Shown piece after piece: positions 1 to 8,144 of a DNA stretch of 60,524 nucleotides. The notes under the pieces are model-generated. The model searched no databases and was not told where the DNA came from. It was given only the letters and a program-made list of their open reading frames with translations. Position 1 is the stretch's first letter. Each line of letters opens with the position of its first letter. The stretch is from contig JAAVZU010000091.1 in NCBI GenBank assembly GCA_022791815.1, forward strand, positions 1-60,524. The letters are read 5' to 3'. The translations under genes were made by a program, and so were the position numbers. The DNA is from Lachnospiraceae bacterium. Its GTDB lineage: Bacteria > Bacillota > Clostridia > Lachnospirales > Lachnospiraceae.

Positions 1-70
1 ATATTAGCTCAGTTGGTAGAGCACTTGACTTTTAATCAAGTTGTCCGGGGTTCGAATCCCCGATGTCTCA
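1..70 (+). tRNA. tRNA-Lys(TTT), 5' end outside the window
   Basis: D-arm TAGCTCAGTTGGTAGAGC, an anticodon stem CTTGA/TCAAG around a loop with anticodon TTT, T-arm CGGGG-TTCGAAT-CCCCG, and 3' acceptor strand ATGTCTC plus discriminator A. The first two bases (AT) are the end of the 5' acceptor strand, so about five bases are missing. CCA is not encoded. Confidence 0.95.
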
Positions 71-74
71 TTAT

Positions 75-154
75 GCGGATGTGGCGGAATTGGCAGACGC
101 GCTAGACTTAGGTTCTAGTGGGAGACCGTGGGGGTTCAAGTCCCTTCATCCGCA
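75..154 (+). tRNA. tRNA-Leu(TAG)
   Basis: Acceptor GCGGATG pairs with CATCCGC. The anticodon stem CTAGA/TCTAG encloses anticodon TAG. The long variable arm (class II) and the T-loop TTCAAGT fit leucine tRNA. CCA is not encoded. It lies four bases after tRNA-Lys, so both probably come from one transcript that starts upstream of the window. Confidence 0.96.
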
Positions 155-160
155 TATCGA

Positions 161-187
161 GAGTTTCGTTTACGAAACTCTTTTTTT
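161..187 (+). terminator. Rho-independent terminator of the tRNA operon
   Basis: GAGTTTCG (161-168) pairs perfectly with CGAAACTC (173-180) across a 4-base loop, followed by seven T. It begins six bases after tRNA-Leu. Confidence 0.93.
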
Positions 188-387
188 GTTTGTCATGAGT
201 AGACTCTTATTGGTGAAGATGGGGGGAATTTATTAAAATCCCTTCTACTTGATTTTAACAATAAAGTATCTTTACTAAAGTCTAACTAGTAAATATACTT
301 TGTTTTTATTCTGCATATTCTGTTAGCTGATATTTGCGAATGATATAGAGGAATGAAAGAAACTAAACTAAAGAGAATAAATTTATG

Positions 388-450
388 ATCAAAAGAACAC
401 CTTGTTGTGAACTGGTATGTGATGTATGTCACAATAGGTGTTCTTTTGAT
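388..450. terminator. Long hairpin downstream of the TrmH-type methylase gene
   Basis: ATCAAAAGAACACCT (388-402) is perfectly inverted at 436-450, and an inner TTGTGA/TCACAA arm extends the stem. The T-run follows on the plus strand (TTTTTAT), although the adjacent gene runs on the minus strand, where only a broken T-rich stretch follows. It is probably a terminator working at least partly in both directions. Confidence 0.6.
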
Positions 451-471
451 TTTTATATTATGGTGTTTAGC

Positions 472-1257
472 TTAGTTATTTTGTTGGCGGTACAATTCAT
501 ACATCATAAGTCCTCCTGCCACAGAGGCATTGAGGGATTCTAATTTTCCACACATAGGAATATGAACCAGAATATCTGCCTGTTTTCTGGTGGTATCGGA
601 AATTCCTTTGGATTCGTTTCCTATTACGATTGCAGATTTGTCTGGATAGTGTTCTTTTGTATAATTTTGTTTGCTTTGTAAGTCTGTAGCAATAATAGAA
701 AATTTTTTTGACTGTAATTCTTTTAAAGTATTCTGAAAGTCTTCAACATATAGAAAGGGGAGGCGGAAAATGGAACCCATCGTGGAACGGACTACTTTGG
801 GGTTAAATAAATCTACCGTTTCTTTACTCATAATAACACCTGTCATCCCTGCACCTTCAGCAGTACGAAGAAGTGTTCCGAGGTTACCAGGATCACGTAA
901 GTCTTCCAATAACAAAAGGTGACTTGTTTGATTTTTTAAAAAATCCTCAAGTATGTAAGAAGGTTTCTTTACTATTGCAAGAATTCCTTGAGGAGTCATG
1001 GTATCTGCAGTTTCCTGAAATACTTTGTCAGAAACTACTTCATATTCTACCTTTTTAAAGTAATCTTTTGCTGGTATGGTTAATTCATTTAAGTAGGATT
1101 CGCTGATATACGCTCTTATAATAATATCTAGTTCTCTGGCTTCTTCAAACATCTTCTGGCCTTCTGTCACAAAGGCATTTTGTTCTCTTCTGGCTCTAGC
1201 GTTTTTTTGGAGTTTTATAAGATTTTTTATTTGTACATTTGAACTGCTGCTAATCAT
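472..1257 (-). CDS. TrmH/SpoU family RNA 2'-O-methyltransferase
   Basis: The product (261 aa) is predicted to methylate a ribose 2'-OH in rRNA or tRNA using S-adenosylmethionine. Residues 1 to about 95 form the SpoU substrate-binding domain. The C-terminal half is a SPOUT knot with all three motifs: DPGNLGTLLRTAEGAG, VIGNESKGIS and SLNASVAGG. The length suits the 23S rRNA group of the family rather than a tRNA Gm18 enzyme, but the target nucleotide cannot be read from sequence. The gene stands alone on the minus strand, convergent with the tRNA operon and divergent from the nfeD operon. Confidence 0.9.
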   Translation of the reverse strand: MISSSSNVQIKNLIKLQKNARARREQNAFVTEGQKMFEEARELDIIIRAYISESYLNELTIPAKDYFKKVEYEVVSDKVFQETADTMTPQGILAIVKKPSYILEDFLKNQTSHLLLLEDLRDPGNLGTLLRTAEGAGMTGVIMSKETVDLFNPKVVRSTMGSIFRLPFLYVEDFQNTLKELQSKKFSIIATDLQSKQNYTKEHYPDKSAIVIGNESKGISDTTRKQADILVHIPMCGKLESLNASVAGGLMMYELYRQQNN

Positions 1258-1320
1258 AAAAATATCCCAATCCTTTCTTGAAAAATAGTAGTTTTCATAA
1301 CGGAATCTATATTTAGTGTA

Positions 1321-1422
1321 TTAGTAATTGTAAAACTCTCATTAACTTAAATTATTTTATGTTGTTGTTATATGACCTTTGCACAAAAACGGAGTGAGTA
1401 AATTAAGTTTCGCAATCACCTA
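1321..1422. repeat. Hairpin element with imperfect terminal inverted repeats (TAATTGTRAAACT type)
   Basis: GTAATTGTAAAACT near the left end is matched by AGTTTCGCAATCAC near the right end, as imperfect inverted ends. The first 38 bases are nearly the same as 11461-11498, and both ends resemble those of the perfect element at 37188-37290. The right end also matches 59730-59746. Length and position suggest a small dispersed non-coding element. Confidence 0.6.
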
Positions 1423-1481
1423 TTTAGTGTAAAGGAAAAGGTGAAAAAAAACAATCTTTTTTATTCTCATCAAATCTTAAC

Positions 1482-1510
1482 TTGCGTAATATATAAAAAT
1501 AAAGTAAAAT
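1482..1510 (+). promoter_or_regulatory. Probable sigma-A promoter of nfeD-stomatin
   Basis: TTGCGT, 17-base spacer, TAAAAT; 55 bases upstream of the start codon and just ahead of a strong GGAGGAGG ribosome site. Confidence 0.55.
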
Positions 1511-1564
1511 AAAGTTGTTAGAACACATTGGAACCAGAAGAATAATTGGGGAGGAGGAAGGAAT

Positions 1565-2035
1565 ATGCCAGATACCATTTTGCTAATTTGGTTGGTTTCA
1601 GTTGCAGTTTTTCTTGTGATTGAGATTCTGACATTAGGACTTACTACAATTTGGTTTGCTGGAGGAGCATTAGTAGCTTTTCTTGCAGGAATTTGTGGAG
1701 CAAATATTGCAATACAGTTTATTCTATTTTTTGTAGTATCCTTTGTTATGCTATTAGGTGTACGTCCAAGTGCGTGTCGGAAGTTTAATAGTAAAAGAAT
1801 CAAAACCAATGTGGAAAGTCTTATTGGAACAGAATGTAAGGTGTTGGAGCAGATTGATAATTTTAACCAGAAGGGAACCGTCTTATTAGATGGAAAAGAG
1901 TGGACAGCAAGAAGTATAGAAGATAGAATTCTTGAAGTTGGTGAGAGGGTACAGGTTGTAAAAATATCTGGGGTTAAAGTTTATGTTACCAAGATGATGA
2001 CAGAGCAGCCACAAAATAAAAAGGAGGAAGTATAA
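1565..2035 (+). CDS. NfeD family membrane protein
   Basis: The product (156 aa) has about three hydrophobic segments in residues 1-70, the second rich in Gly/Ala, and a soluble C-terminal domain (about 85-145) with the pattern of the NfeD OB fold (IGTECKVLEQI, GTVLLDGKEWTARS, GERVQVVKISGVKVYV). The protease domain of long NfeD forms is absent. Its stop overlaps the start of the stomatin gene (TAATG). NfeD and stomatin-type genes are known partners, thought to organise or protect membrane microdomains. A GGGGAGGAGGAAGG ribosome site fixes the start. Confidence 0.88.
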   Translation: MPDTILLIWLVSVAVFLVIEILTLGLTTIWFAGGALVAFLAGICGANIAIQFILFFVVSFVMLLGVRPSACRKFNSKRIKTNVESLIGTECKVLEQIDNFNQKGTVLLDGKEWTARSIEDRILEVGERVQVVKISGVKVYVTKMMTEQPQNKKEEV

Positions 2036-2985
2036 TGCTATATTTAATTTTAGGGTTACTTGTAATTATTGTAGTAGTAATTATTTCATGTATTAAAATT
2101 GTACCACAGGCACAGTCATTTGTTGTGGAAAGATTAGGGACATTTCAAGATGTCTGGGGTGCAGGTATGCATTTAAAAATGCCGATTATTGACAGAGTTG
2201 CAAAACGTGTACCAATGAAAGAGCAGGTAGCAGATTTTCCACCTCAGCCTGTAATTACAAAAGATAATGTATCTATACGTATTGATACGGTTATCTTTTT
2301 CCAGATTACTGACCCTAAGCTTTTTGCTTATGGAGTAGAAAACCCAATGATGGCGATTGAGAACCTGACAGCAACTACTCTTCGTAACTTGATTGGTGAG
2401 TTAGAGCTGGATCAGTCACTGACATCAAGAGAGATTATCAATACTAAGATGAGAGAAATCTTAGATCTCGCTACAGACCCATGGGGAATCAAAGTAAACA
2501 GAGTAGAGTTAAAGAATATTATTCCACCTCCAGAAATCCAAGATTCTATGGAGAAACAGATGAAAGCAGAACGTGAACGTCGAGAAGTGCTTTTAAAAGC
2601 AGAGGGTGAGAAGAACTCACGTATTCTAGTAGCAGAAGGAAAGAAAGCATCTGCAATTTTAGAGGCAGAAGCAGAGAAGGAAGCAGCAATTCTTCGTGCA
2701 GAAGCAAAGAGGGAAGCTATGATTCGTGAGGCAGAAGGTCAGGCAGAAGCCATTCTTCGTGTGCAGAAAGCGAATGCACAAGGTATTCAGTTCTTAAATG
2801 AGGCTGGTACAACTTCTGAAGTACTTCAGTTAAAGAGTTTAGAAGCATTTGCAAAAGCTGCAGATGGTAAGGCAACAAAGATTATTATTCCATCTGAGAT
2901 TCAAGGTCTTGCAGGTCTTGCAACTTCTGTTACTGAATTGGTAAAAAGTGATATGCCATCTGGTAAAACAACAAGTGCAGAATAA
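2035..2985 (+). CDS. SPFH/stomatin-like membrane scaffold protein
   Basis: The product (316 aa) has an N-terminal membrane anchor (residues 1-20), an SPFH/Band 7 domain (about 22-190, with FVVERLGTFQDVWGAG and the family motif TLRNLIGELELDQSLTSRE), then a long Ala/Glu/Lys-rich coiled coil (about 165-245) and a short tail. These are features of the QmcA/HflK-like stomatins, which oligomerise on the membrane. It is translationally coupled to nfeD by a one-base overlap. No FtsH gene is nearby, so its protein partner beyond NfeD is unknown. Confidence 0.9.
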   Translation: MLYLILGLLVIIVVVIISCIKIVPQAQSFVVERLGTFQDVWGAGMHLKMPIIDRVAKRVPMKEQVADFPPQPVITKDNVSIRIDTVIFFQITDPKLFAYGVENPMMAIENLTATTLRNLIGELELDQSLTSREIINTKMREILDLATDPWGIKVNRVELKNIIPPPEIQDSMEKQMKAERERREVLLKAEGEKNSRILVAEGKKASAILEAEAEKEAAILRAEAKREAMIREAEGQAEAILRVQKANAQGIQFLNEAGTTSEVLQLKSLEAFAKAADGKATKIIIPSEIQGLAGLATSVTELVKSDMPSGKTTSAE

Positions 2986-2999
2986 TACTTACAATAAAT

Positions 3000-3027
3000 G
3001 TAACTGTTCATGGTTCTGAACAGTTAC
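3000..3027. repeat. 28-nt dispersed palindrome (copy 1)
   Basis: Arms GTAACTGTTCA and TGAACAGTTAC are perfectly complementary around the loop TGGTTC. The same 28-base layout recurs at 9600, 36602, 46020 and 52320, with a variant at 9357. Confidence 0.8.
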
Positions 3028-3031
3028 CAAT

Positions 3032-3077
3032 AAACATATAACTTGGATTTTGTGTGAGCAAACCAAGTTATATGTTT
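3032..3077. terminator. Perfect 15-bp inverted repeat after the stomatin gene
   Basis: AAACATATAACTTGG (3032-3046) is inverted at 3063-3077. The 3' arm ends in TTT with little further T-run, so it may end the nfeD operon transcript or be another repeat unit. Confidence 0.5.
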
Positions 3078-3099
3078 AGTAATAATAAGTTTATAGTAA

Positions 3100-3143
3100 A
3101 CGGACATGCCTGTAAGTGCAGGCTTTACCATGAATGAAAGGTG
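3100..3143 (-). repeat. Modular structured repeat, reverse orientation, in the leader of the LTA synthase gene
   Basis: Read on the minus strand it contains TTTCATTCATGGT followed by a GCCTG/CAGGC hairpin and CATGTC, as in 14531-14575 and 52577-52612. In this orientation its end forms GAATGAAAGGTG, which supplies the Shine-Dalgarno site of the next gene. Confidence 0.55.
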
Positions 3144-3150
3144 AAGAATT

Positions 3151-5031
3151 TTGAAAGTATTAACAAAAGCAAAAGAAATTATACAGTCACCAAAGCTTTT
3201 ATGGGCTTTTCTTATTTTAAAGGTTTTTACTTATTATATTTTGATTGATGTAAATCTAACACAAAATTTTCTTGTGCTAGGTTCTGTTTTTATATTAGCG
3301 ATTTTATTTTCTAATTTGTACCAAAGTTCTTTTTCTCACAAATTTCTTATTTTTAGTGTTCTTTACGGATTTTTTAGTATTATCATGTTTGCAGATAGTA
3401 TGTATTTCAATTATTATAATCAAACAGTTTCCATTCAGCAAGTTTATCAAGTATCAAATGTAGCCAAGGTGCCAAGCAGCTTTATTGCAACCTTGATACC
3501 AGCAAGCTTTTTTATTTTATGGGATATTCCTTTTGTGATGTATTACTTTAAGAAGGCAAGTAAACAATGGGAAGGCCAGACAAGAAAGAATAGTAATGGA
3601 AAAAGAAGAATGGGAATCAGTTTAGGCTGCGTGGTGGTGATTCTATTTCTTGCAATCAACCCATTTCACAATACATGGATTATAAAGATAAATAGTGTAG
3701 GTTTTTTTACAAACCATATTCGGGATATTATAGAAGTATCTTCTAATGCGGTTTATACAGAACTTTGGGAGCCAAAAGAAGTTTTAGAAGTGGTAGAGGA
3801 AGAGACAAAAGATTTTGTAGAACCAACTGCAGAAGAGCCAAAGACAAGGAATTATGCTGGGATTGCAGAGGGAAAGAATCTGATAGTCATCCAGTTAGAA
3901 GCATTTCAAAATTTTGTGATTGGAGCCAGCTACAATGGAAAAGCAATTACGCCAAATTTGAATGCATTATTAGAGAAGGATAGTATTTATTTTGACAATT
4001 ATTATGCTATTATAGGAAAAGGAAATACAGCAGATGCCGAGTTTGCTACTTTAAACAGTTTGTATCCTGTGATAGACGGAGAAAGTTACCGATTATATAC
4101 AGAGAATACTTATAATGGATTGCCGTGGCAGTTAAAGGACAAAGGCTATGCCACATATGGATTTCATGGTAATGAAGCAAATTTCTGGAATCGTCAAGCA
4201 GCATATCCTTATCAGGGAATTGATAACTTTTATAGTATAGAAACGTTGGATAATACAGAACAAATTGGGCTTGGGATTTCTGATTCCTCGGTTTTTTCGC
4301 AAATGGTAGATATTGTGAAAAAAGAAGAGAACCCTTTCTTTTCCTTTGTGGTTTCTCTTACTAGCCATCATCCTTATGAATTGCCAGAAGAACTTTGTGA
4401 ACTTGAGATACTTCCAGAAGATGAAGGATCAAAGTTTGCCAATTATCTACAATCTGTTCATTATACAGATAAAGCAATTGGAGAATTGATTACAAAACTA
4501 AAAAAAGAAGGAATGTATGAAGATACAGTAATCGCATTTTATGGAGACCATCATGGATTGAATTGTACAATGGATAATAATGATGTATATGTTGGAAGAT
4601 ATTTAGATAGGGATTATGGGTATGAGGAAATGTTGAAAATACCTTGTATTATTCATATACCAGGAAGTGGAGTTTCGGAAACTATTTCTACTCTTGGATG
4701 TCAGGTGGATTTCCTTCCAACTATGGCTGCCCTTTTGAATTTAGATTTAGAACAGCCTTATATTATGGGGCAGAATTTATTGTCAGCAGAACACGGATTT
4801 GCAGCATTTACGGCATACTTATTCGATGGCTCTTTTGCCTATGATAATGTGATGTTTCAAGTGTCCAGAGAAGGGATATTTGAAGGTAGTAGCGCATGGG
4901 ACAGGAAAACTTTAAAAGAAGTAGACATAGAAGATTACTATGAGCAGTATAATAAAGCAGTTTCTTTAAAAGAAGCATCTAAACAAGTTTTAGAGCAGGA
5001 TTTAATTGCTAAATATGCAAAGAGAAAATAG
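3151..5031 (+). CDS. LTA synthase family membrane sulfatase-fold protein
   Basis: The product (626 aa) has about five transmembrane helices in residues 15-180 and an extracellular alkaline-phosphatase/sulfatase-type domain (about 240-600). Visible metal-site and nucleophile features are Glu250 in IQLEAFQN, Thr293 in GKGNTADAEF (the LtaS nucleophile position) and FYGDHHG. Such enzymes transfer glycerol phosphate from phosphatidylglycerol to build lipoteichoic acid, or modify other surface polymers. The start is TTG at 3151, preceded by AAAGGTG at a good distance. An acidic linker (about 205-232) separates membrane and catalytic parts. Which polymer it makes is not shown. Confidence 0.88.
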   Translation: MKVLTKAKEIIQSPKLLWAFLILKVFTYYILIDVNLTQNFLVLGSVFILAILFSNLYQSSFSHKFLIFSVLYGFFSIIMFADSMYFNYYNQTVSIQQVYQVSNVAKVPSSFIATLIPASFFILWDIPFVMYYFKKASKQWEGQTRKNSNGKRRMGISLGCVVVILFLAINPFHNTWIIKINSVGFFTNHIRDIIEVSSNAVYTELWEPKEVLEVVEEETKDFVEPTAEEPKTRNYAGIAEGKNLIVIQLEAFQNFVIGASYNGKAITPNLNALLEKDSIYFDNYYAIIGKGNTADAEFATLNSLYPVIDGESYRLYTENTYNGLPWQLKDKGYATYGFHGNEANFWNRQAAYPYQGIDNFYSIETLDNTEQIGLGISDSSVFSQMVDIVKKEENPFFSFVVSLTSHHPYELPEELCELEILPEDEGSKFANYLQSVHYTDKAIGELITKLKKEGMYEDTVIAFYGDHHGLNCTMDNNDVYVGRYLDRDYGYEEMLKIPCIIHIPGSGVSETISTLGCQVDFLPTMAALLNLDLEQPYIMGQNLLSAEHGFAAFTAYLFDGSFAYDNVMFQVSREGIFEGSSAWDRKTLKEVDIEDYYEQYNKAVSLKEASKQVLEQDLIAKYAKRK

Positions 5032-5087
5032 AATGACGTGGCAGGACTGTTACAAGGATATGTGTTTTTTCCTATTTACTGGAAGTA

Positions 5088-5115
5088 TTGACAAATAAGG
5101 AATGTATGGTATAAT
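5088..5115 (+). promoter_or_regulatory. Strong sigma-A promoter of argF
   Basis: TTGACA (5088-5093), 16-base spacer, TATAAT (5110-5115). Both hexamers match consensus. Transcription should begin within the ARG box region that follows. Confidence 0.88.
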
Positions 5116-5148
5116 GAATAAAAATGCATACAAATGTATATTTAAACA
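5115..5148 (+). promoter_or_regulatory. Two ARG boxes (ArgR/AhrC operator)
   Basis: TGAATAAAAATGCA (5115-5128) matches the ARG box core TG-N-AT-W4-AT-N-CA at every fixed position. TGTATATTTAAACA (5135-5148) matches with one change. Their 20-bp offset, about two helical turns, is the usual arrangement for an ArgR hexamer. The first box touches the -10 hexamer, so arginine-dependent repression of argF is expected. The argR gene is not in the window. Confidence 0.75.
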
Positions 5149-5149
5149 T

Positions 5150-5283
5150 TTAAGAATGTCTTGGCTTTTTTGTGTCGGTGTGTAGGTCAGCTCCGCTGAC
5201 ATAATTCTATTTTACATGTCTGCCATCCGCCGAAGGCTATATTAGACAGGTGCTTATCTCATCTGATATAAAGAAATGAGTTA
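5150..5283 (+). promoter_or_regulatory. Structured 5' leader of argF
   Basis: About 150 bases separate the promoter from the start codon. The leader has GTCAGC-TCC-GCTGAC, a TGTCT/AGACA stem around a GCC-GAA-GGC mini-hairpin, and CTCAT/ATGAG near the ribosome site. There is no terminator T-run and no known riboswitch signature. The hairpin style recalls the modular repeats elsewhere in the window. Confidence 0.4.
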
Positions 5284-5298
5284 AAGGAGGATATTGTT

Positions 5299-6237
5299 AT
5301 GAATTTAAAGGGACGTAGTTTTTTAACATTAAAAGATTTTACAAAAGAAGAGATTGCTTATTTGTTAGACCTTGCAGCAGATTTAAAGAATAAAAAGAAA
5401 CAAGGAATTACTGGCAACAGTCTAAAGGGAAAAAATATTGCTTTGATTTTTGAGAAGCCTTCTACCAGAACCCGTTGTTCTTTTACGATTGGATGTATTG
5501 ATGAAGGCGGGCATCCAGAATATCTTGGAAAGGATGACATTCAGTTAGGACATAAAGAAAGTGTAGAAGATACCGCTCGTGTTCTTGGCAGAATGTTTGA
5601 TGGAATTGAATTTCGTGGCTTTAAACAAGATACAGTAGAAAAACTTGCCAAATACAGCAAAGTTCCAGTATGGAACGGATTAACAGATGAGTACCATCCA
5701 ACACAAATTCTTGCAGATTTTTTAACTCTACAGGAGCAATTTGGAAAATTGGAAGGTTTGCATTTTGTATATGTAGGTGATGGAAGAAACAATATGGCGA
5801 ACAGTCTTATGATTGGCAGTGCAAAAATGGGGCTGCATTTTACTATATTAGCACCAAAGGAGCTTTGGCCAACAGATGAATTGGTTTCTCTTTGTGAAGG
5901 TTATGCTAGTGAATCAGGTGGAACTATAACCATTTCTGATGATTTAGAAGCTGTTAAAGATGCAGATGCAATTTATACAGATGTATGGTGTTCTATGGGA
6001 GAAGAAGATAAATCAGCAGAACGTATTGCTCTTTTGCAGCCATATCAAGTAAATCATGATTTGTTTGCTAAGACTGGAAAGGATAACACTATTTTACTGC
6101 ATTGTCTCCCAGCTGTGAAAGGAAAAGAGGTAACAGAAGAATTGTTTGAGGAGCATGCAGAAGTTATTTTTGATGAGGCGGAAAACCGTATGCATACAAT
6201 TAAGGCTGTAATGGTTGCTACTTTAGGAGAAATGTAA
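5299..6237 (+). CDS. argF: Ornithine carbamoyltransferase
   Basis: The product (312 aa) catalyses carbamoyl phosphate + ornithine to citrulline in arginine synthesis (or the reverse in the deiminase pathway). Carbamoyl-phosphate motif STRTR at residues 55-59, then [11 protein letters not shown], the ornithine-side motif DVWCSMGEE, and HCLPA near the C-terminus. Length is normal. Monocistronic: strong promoter upstream, terminator at 6332. The ARG boxes favour the biosynthetic role over a catabolic arcB. Confidence 0.95.
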   Translation: MNLKGRSFLTLKDFTKEEIAYLLDLAADLKNKKKQGITGNSLKGKNIALIFEKPSTRTRCSFTIGCIDEGGHPEYLGKDDIQLGHKESVEDTARVLGRMFDGIEFRGFKQDTVEKLAKYSKVPVWNGLTDEYHPTQILADFLTLQEQFGKLEGLHFVYVGDGRNNMANSLMIGSAKMGLHFTILAPKELWPTDELVSLCEGYASESGGTITISDDLEAVKDADAIYTDVWCSMGEEDKSAERIALLQPYQVNHDLFAKTGKDNTILLHCLPAVKGKEVTEELFEEHAEVIFDEAENRMHTIKAVMVATLGEM

Positions 6238-6258
6238 TATATCGAGATAGTGTAAGTC

Positions 6259-6286
6259 CTGTAATATAAGATATAAATAATTGAGG
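6259..6286 (+). repeat. CTGTAATATA-type dispersed motif (copy 1)
   Basis: Reads CTGTAATATAAG, then ATATAAATAATTGAGG. Close matches lie at 15854, 38756 and 48915, all intergenic. Here TACAG at 6288-6292 also pairs with the first CTGTA. Confidence 0.6.
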
Positions 6287-6331
6287 ATACAGAATGTGTG
6301 TATAAAACTTAAGATTTTATTAAAAATTTAG

Positions 6332-6360
6332 AAAAATGTCCCACTGGGGGCATTTTTCTG
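6332..6360 (+). terminator. argF terminator
   Basis: AAAAATGTCCC pairs with GGGGCATTTTT around the loop ACTG, and the 3' arm supplies the T-run. Confidence 0.8.
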
Positions 6361-6432
6361 TTATAATAAAAATTAGTGTATTGATAATGGATAGAAATAT
6401 TCTTATTAAATAAAAAAAGAGAGGAGAATTAC

Positions 6433-7794
6433 ATGGCAGATTATTTAGAAATGACCCCAGAGATTTTGGAGTTTGCAAAGATTTGCAAGGAGAATGCAGT
6501 GATTGATCCTGAGTATTACTCCAAATATGATGTAAAAAGAGGACTTAGAGATGTAAGCGGAAAGGGAGTATTAACCGGACTTACAGAGGTTTCGGAGATT
6601 CGCTCTTATACAATTGTAGACCATGATATGATTCCTTGTGAGGGGAAGTTATATTTTCAGGGAATTGATATTGAAGAATTAACAAATGGATTTTTAAAAG
6701 AGGACCGTTTCGGTTTTGAAGAGACAGCATATCTTCTAATATTTGGAGAACTTCCGAATAAAGAACAGGTTGATTCTTTTAAGAAGTTGTTGGCAGATTA
6801 CCGTAGAGATTTACCAACTAGTTTTGTCCGAGATGTTATTATGAAGGCTCCTAGTGCCGATATGATGAATGCATTAGCAAGAAGTGTGCTTACTTTATAT
6901 TCCTATGATAATTGTGCAGATGATACTTCTGTAGAGAATGTTTTAAGACAATGTTTACAGCTTGTGGCATTGTTCCCAATGCTTGCTGTATATAGTTATC
7001 AGGCATATAGTCATTATCATGATGGTAATAGCTTGTTTATTCATCAGCCTAACGCAGAGTATTCTACTGCTGAGAATATTTTACACTTGCTTCGTCCGGA
7101 TAGCAAATTTACAAAACTCGAAGCACAGATTTTAGATATTGCACTTATTATTCATGCAGAGCATGGTGGTGGAAATAATTCTACTTTTACTACACATGTG
7201 GTAACCTCTTCTGGTACAGATACTTATTCTACCGTGGCAGCTTCGCTAGGTTCCTTAAAAGGTCCAAAGCATGGAGGAGCAAATATCAAGGTAGTCCGTA
7301 TGTTTGAAGACATGAAAGAAAAAGTTAGCGACTGGACAAATGAAGAAGAAGTCAGACAATATCTGTCAGATTTATTGAATAAGAAGGCTTTTGATAAAAA
7401 AGGGCTCATATATGGTATGGGTCATGCGGTATATTCTATTTCAGACCCAAGAGCAGAGATTTTCAAGGGATTGGTACAAAGTCTTGCAAAAGAAAAGGAA
7501 AGAATGCAGGAATTTGAATTATATTCAATGGTAGAGCGGCTGGCACCAGAGGTTATAGCAAAGGAAAGAAGAATTTACAAAGGTGTTAGCGCTAATGTGG
7601 ACTTTTACAGTGGATTTGTATACAGTATGTTGGATTTGCCGCCTGAATTGTATACACCAATTTTTGCCATCGCAAGAATTGCAGGCTGGAGTGCACATCG
7701 TATTGAAGAGATTATTAACGAAGGTAAGATTATTCGTCCAGCTTATAAGTCTGTATCAAAACACAAGCCTTATGTTCCATTGGATGATAGATAG
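6433..7794 (+). CDS. Citrate synthase (citrate/2-methylcitrate synthase family)
   Basis: The product (453 aa) condenses oxaloacetate with acetyl-CoA (or propionyl-CoA). Catalytic motifs are recognisable: PKHGGANIKVV with the active-site His, GMGHAVYSISDPRA, and the Arg-containing C-terminal part (ARIAGWSAHRIEEI). About 60 extra N-terminal residues compared with classical 370-430 aa enzymes are typical of the clostridial form. The ribosome site GAGAGGAG fixes the start. No aconitase or isocitrate dehydrogenase gene is adjacent. It is followed after 11 bases by the DUF6145 gene. Confidence 0.93.
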   Translation: MADYLEMTPEILEFAKICKENAVIDPEYYSKYDVKRGLRDVSGKGVLTGLTEVSEIRSYTIVDHDMIPCEGKLYFQGIDIEELTNGFLKEDRFGFEETAYLLIFGELPNKEQVDSFKKLLADYRRDLPTSFVRDVIMKAPSADMMNALARSVLTLYSYDNCADDTSVENVLRQCLQLVALFPMLAVYSYQAYSHYHDGNSLFIHQPNAEYSTAENILHLLRPDSKFTKLEAQILDIALIIHAEHGGGNNSTFTTHVVTSSGTDTYSTVAASLGSLKGPKHGGANIKVVRMFEDMKEKVSDWTNEEEVRQYLSDLLNKKAFDKKGLIYGMGHAVYSISDPRAEIFKGLVQSLAKEKERMQEFELYSMVERLAPEVIAKERRIYKGVSANVDFYSGFVYSMLDLPPELYTPIFAIARIAGWSAHRIEEIINEGKIIRPAYKSVSKHKPYVPLDDR

Positions 7795-7805
7795 GAGACT
7801 AATTT

Positions 7806-8144
7806 ATGGAGGATATGGTGTTGTGTGCCTCTAGTGCATACGAGGAGAAATATTACTTGAATGAACGGTTTGCAGGACTTCCTGAATCAATCAGGGAGGA
7901 GTTACAAATTATGTGTGTGCTTTATACAGCGGAAATTGGAGGAATTTTAACACTTATTTTTGACGAAGAGGGGAATCTGGAGTTTGTAACTAACTCTTAT
8001 GAAGAAGATTTACTTTATGATGATATTGGCAGTGTGTTAAAAATTAAACAATTACGAGAGAGCAAAAAAGAACTGTTAGAAAGTTTGGAAATTTATTATA
8101 AAGCTTTTATCCTAGGGCAGGATGTATCAGAACTGTTGGAATAA
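7806..8144 (+). CDS. DUF6145 family protein
   Basis: The product is a small acidic cytoplasmic protein (112 aa), without signal or membrane segment. The core (about 30-80: EELQIMCVLYTAEIGGILTL, then FVTNSYEEDLLYDDIGSVLK) looks like a conserved clostridial family I know as DUF6145, with no established function. It starts 11 bases after the citrate synthase stop with AGGAG at proper distance, so the two are co-transcribed, and it shares the terminator at 8210. Confidence 0.8.
   Translation: MEDMVLCASSAYEEKYYLNERFAGLPESIREELQIMCVLYTAEIGGILTLIFDEEGNLEFVTNSYEEDLLYDDIGSVLKIKQLRESKKELLESLEIYYKAFILGQDVSELLE

Larger units (their letters stand above)
1258..1564. other. Intergenic region between divergent genes
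   Basis: Holds the inverted-repeat element at 1321-1422 and the probable nfeD promoter at 1482-1510. No other gene or RNA was recognised. Confidence 0.6.

Noticed and set aside
1-187. tRNA genes as an integration site of a mobile element
   Set aside because: No integrase, no direct repeat of the tRNA 3' end seen elsewhere in the window.
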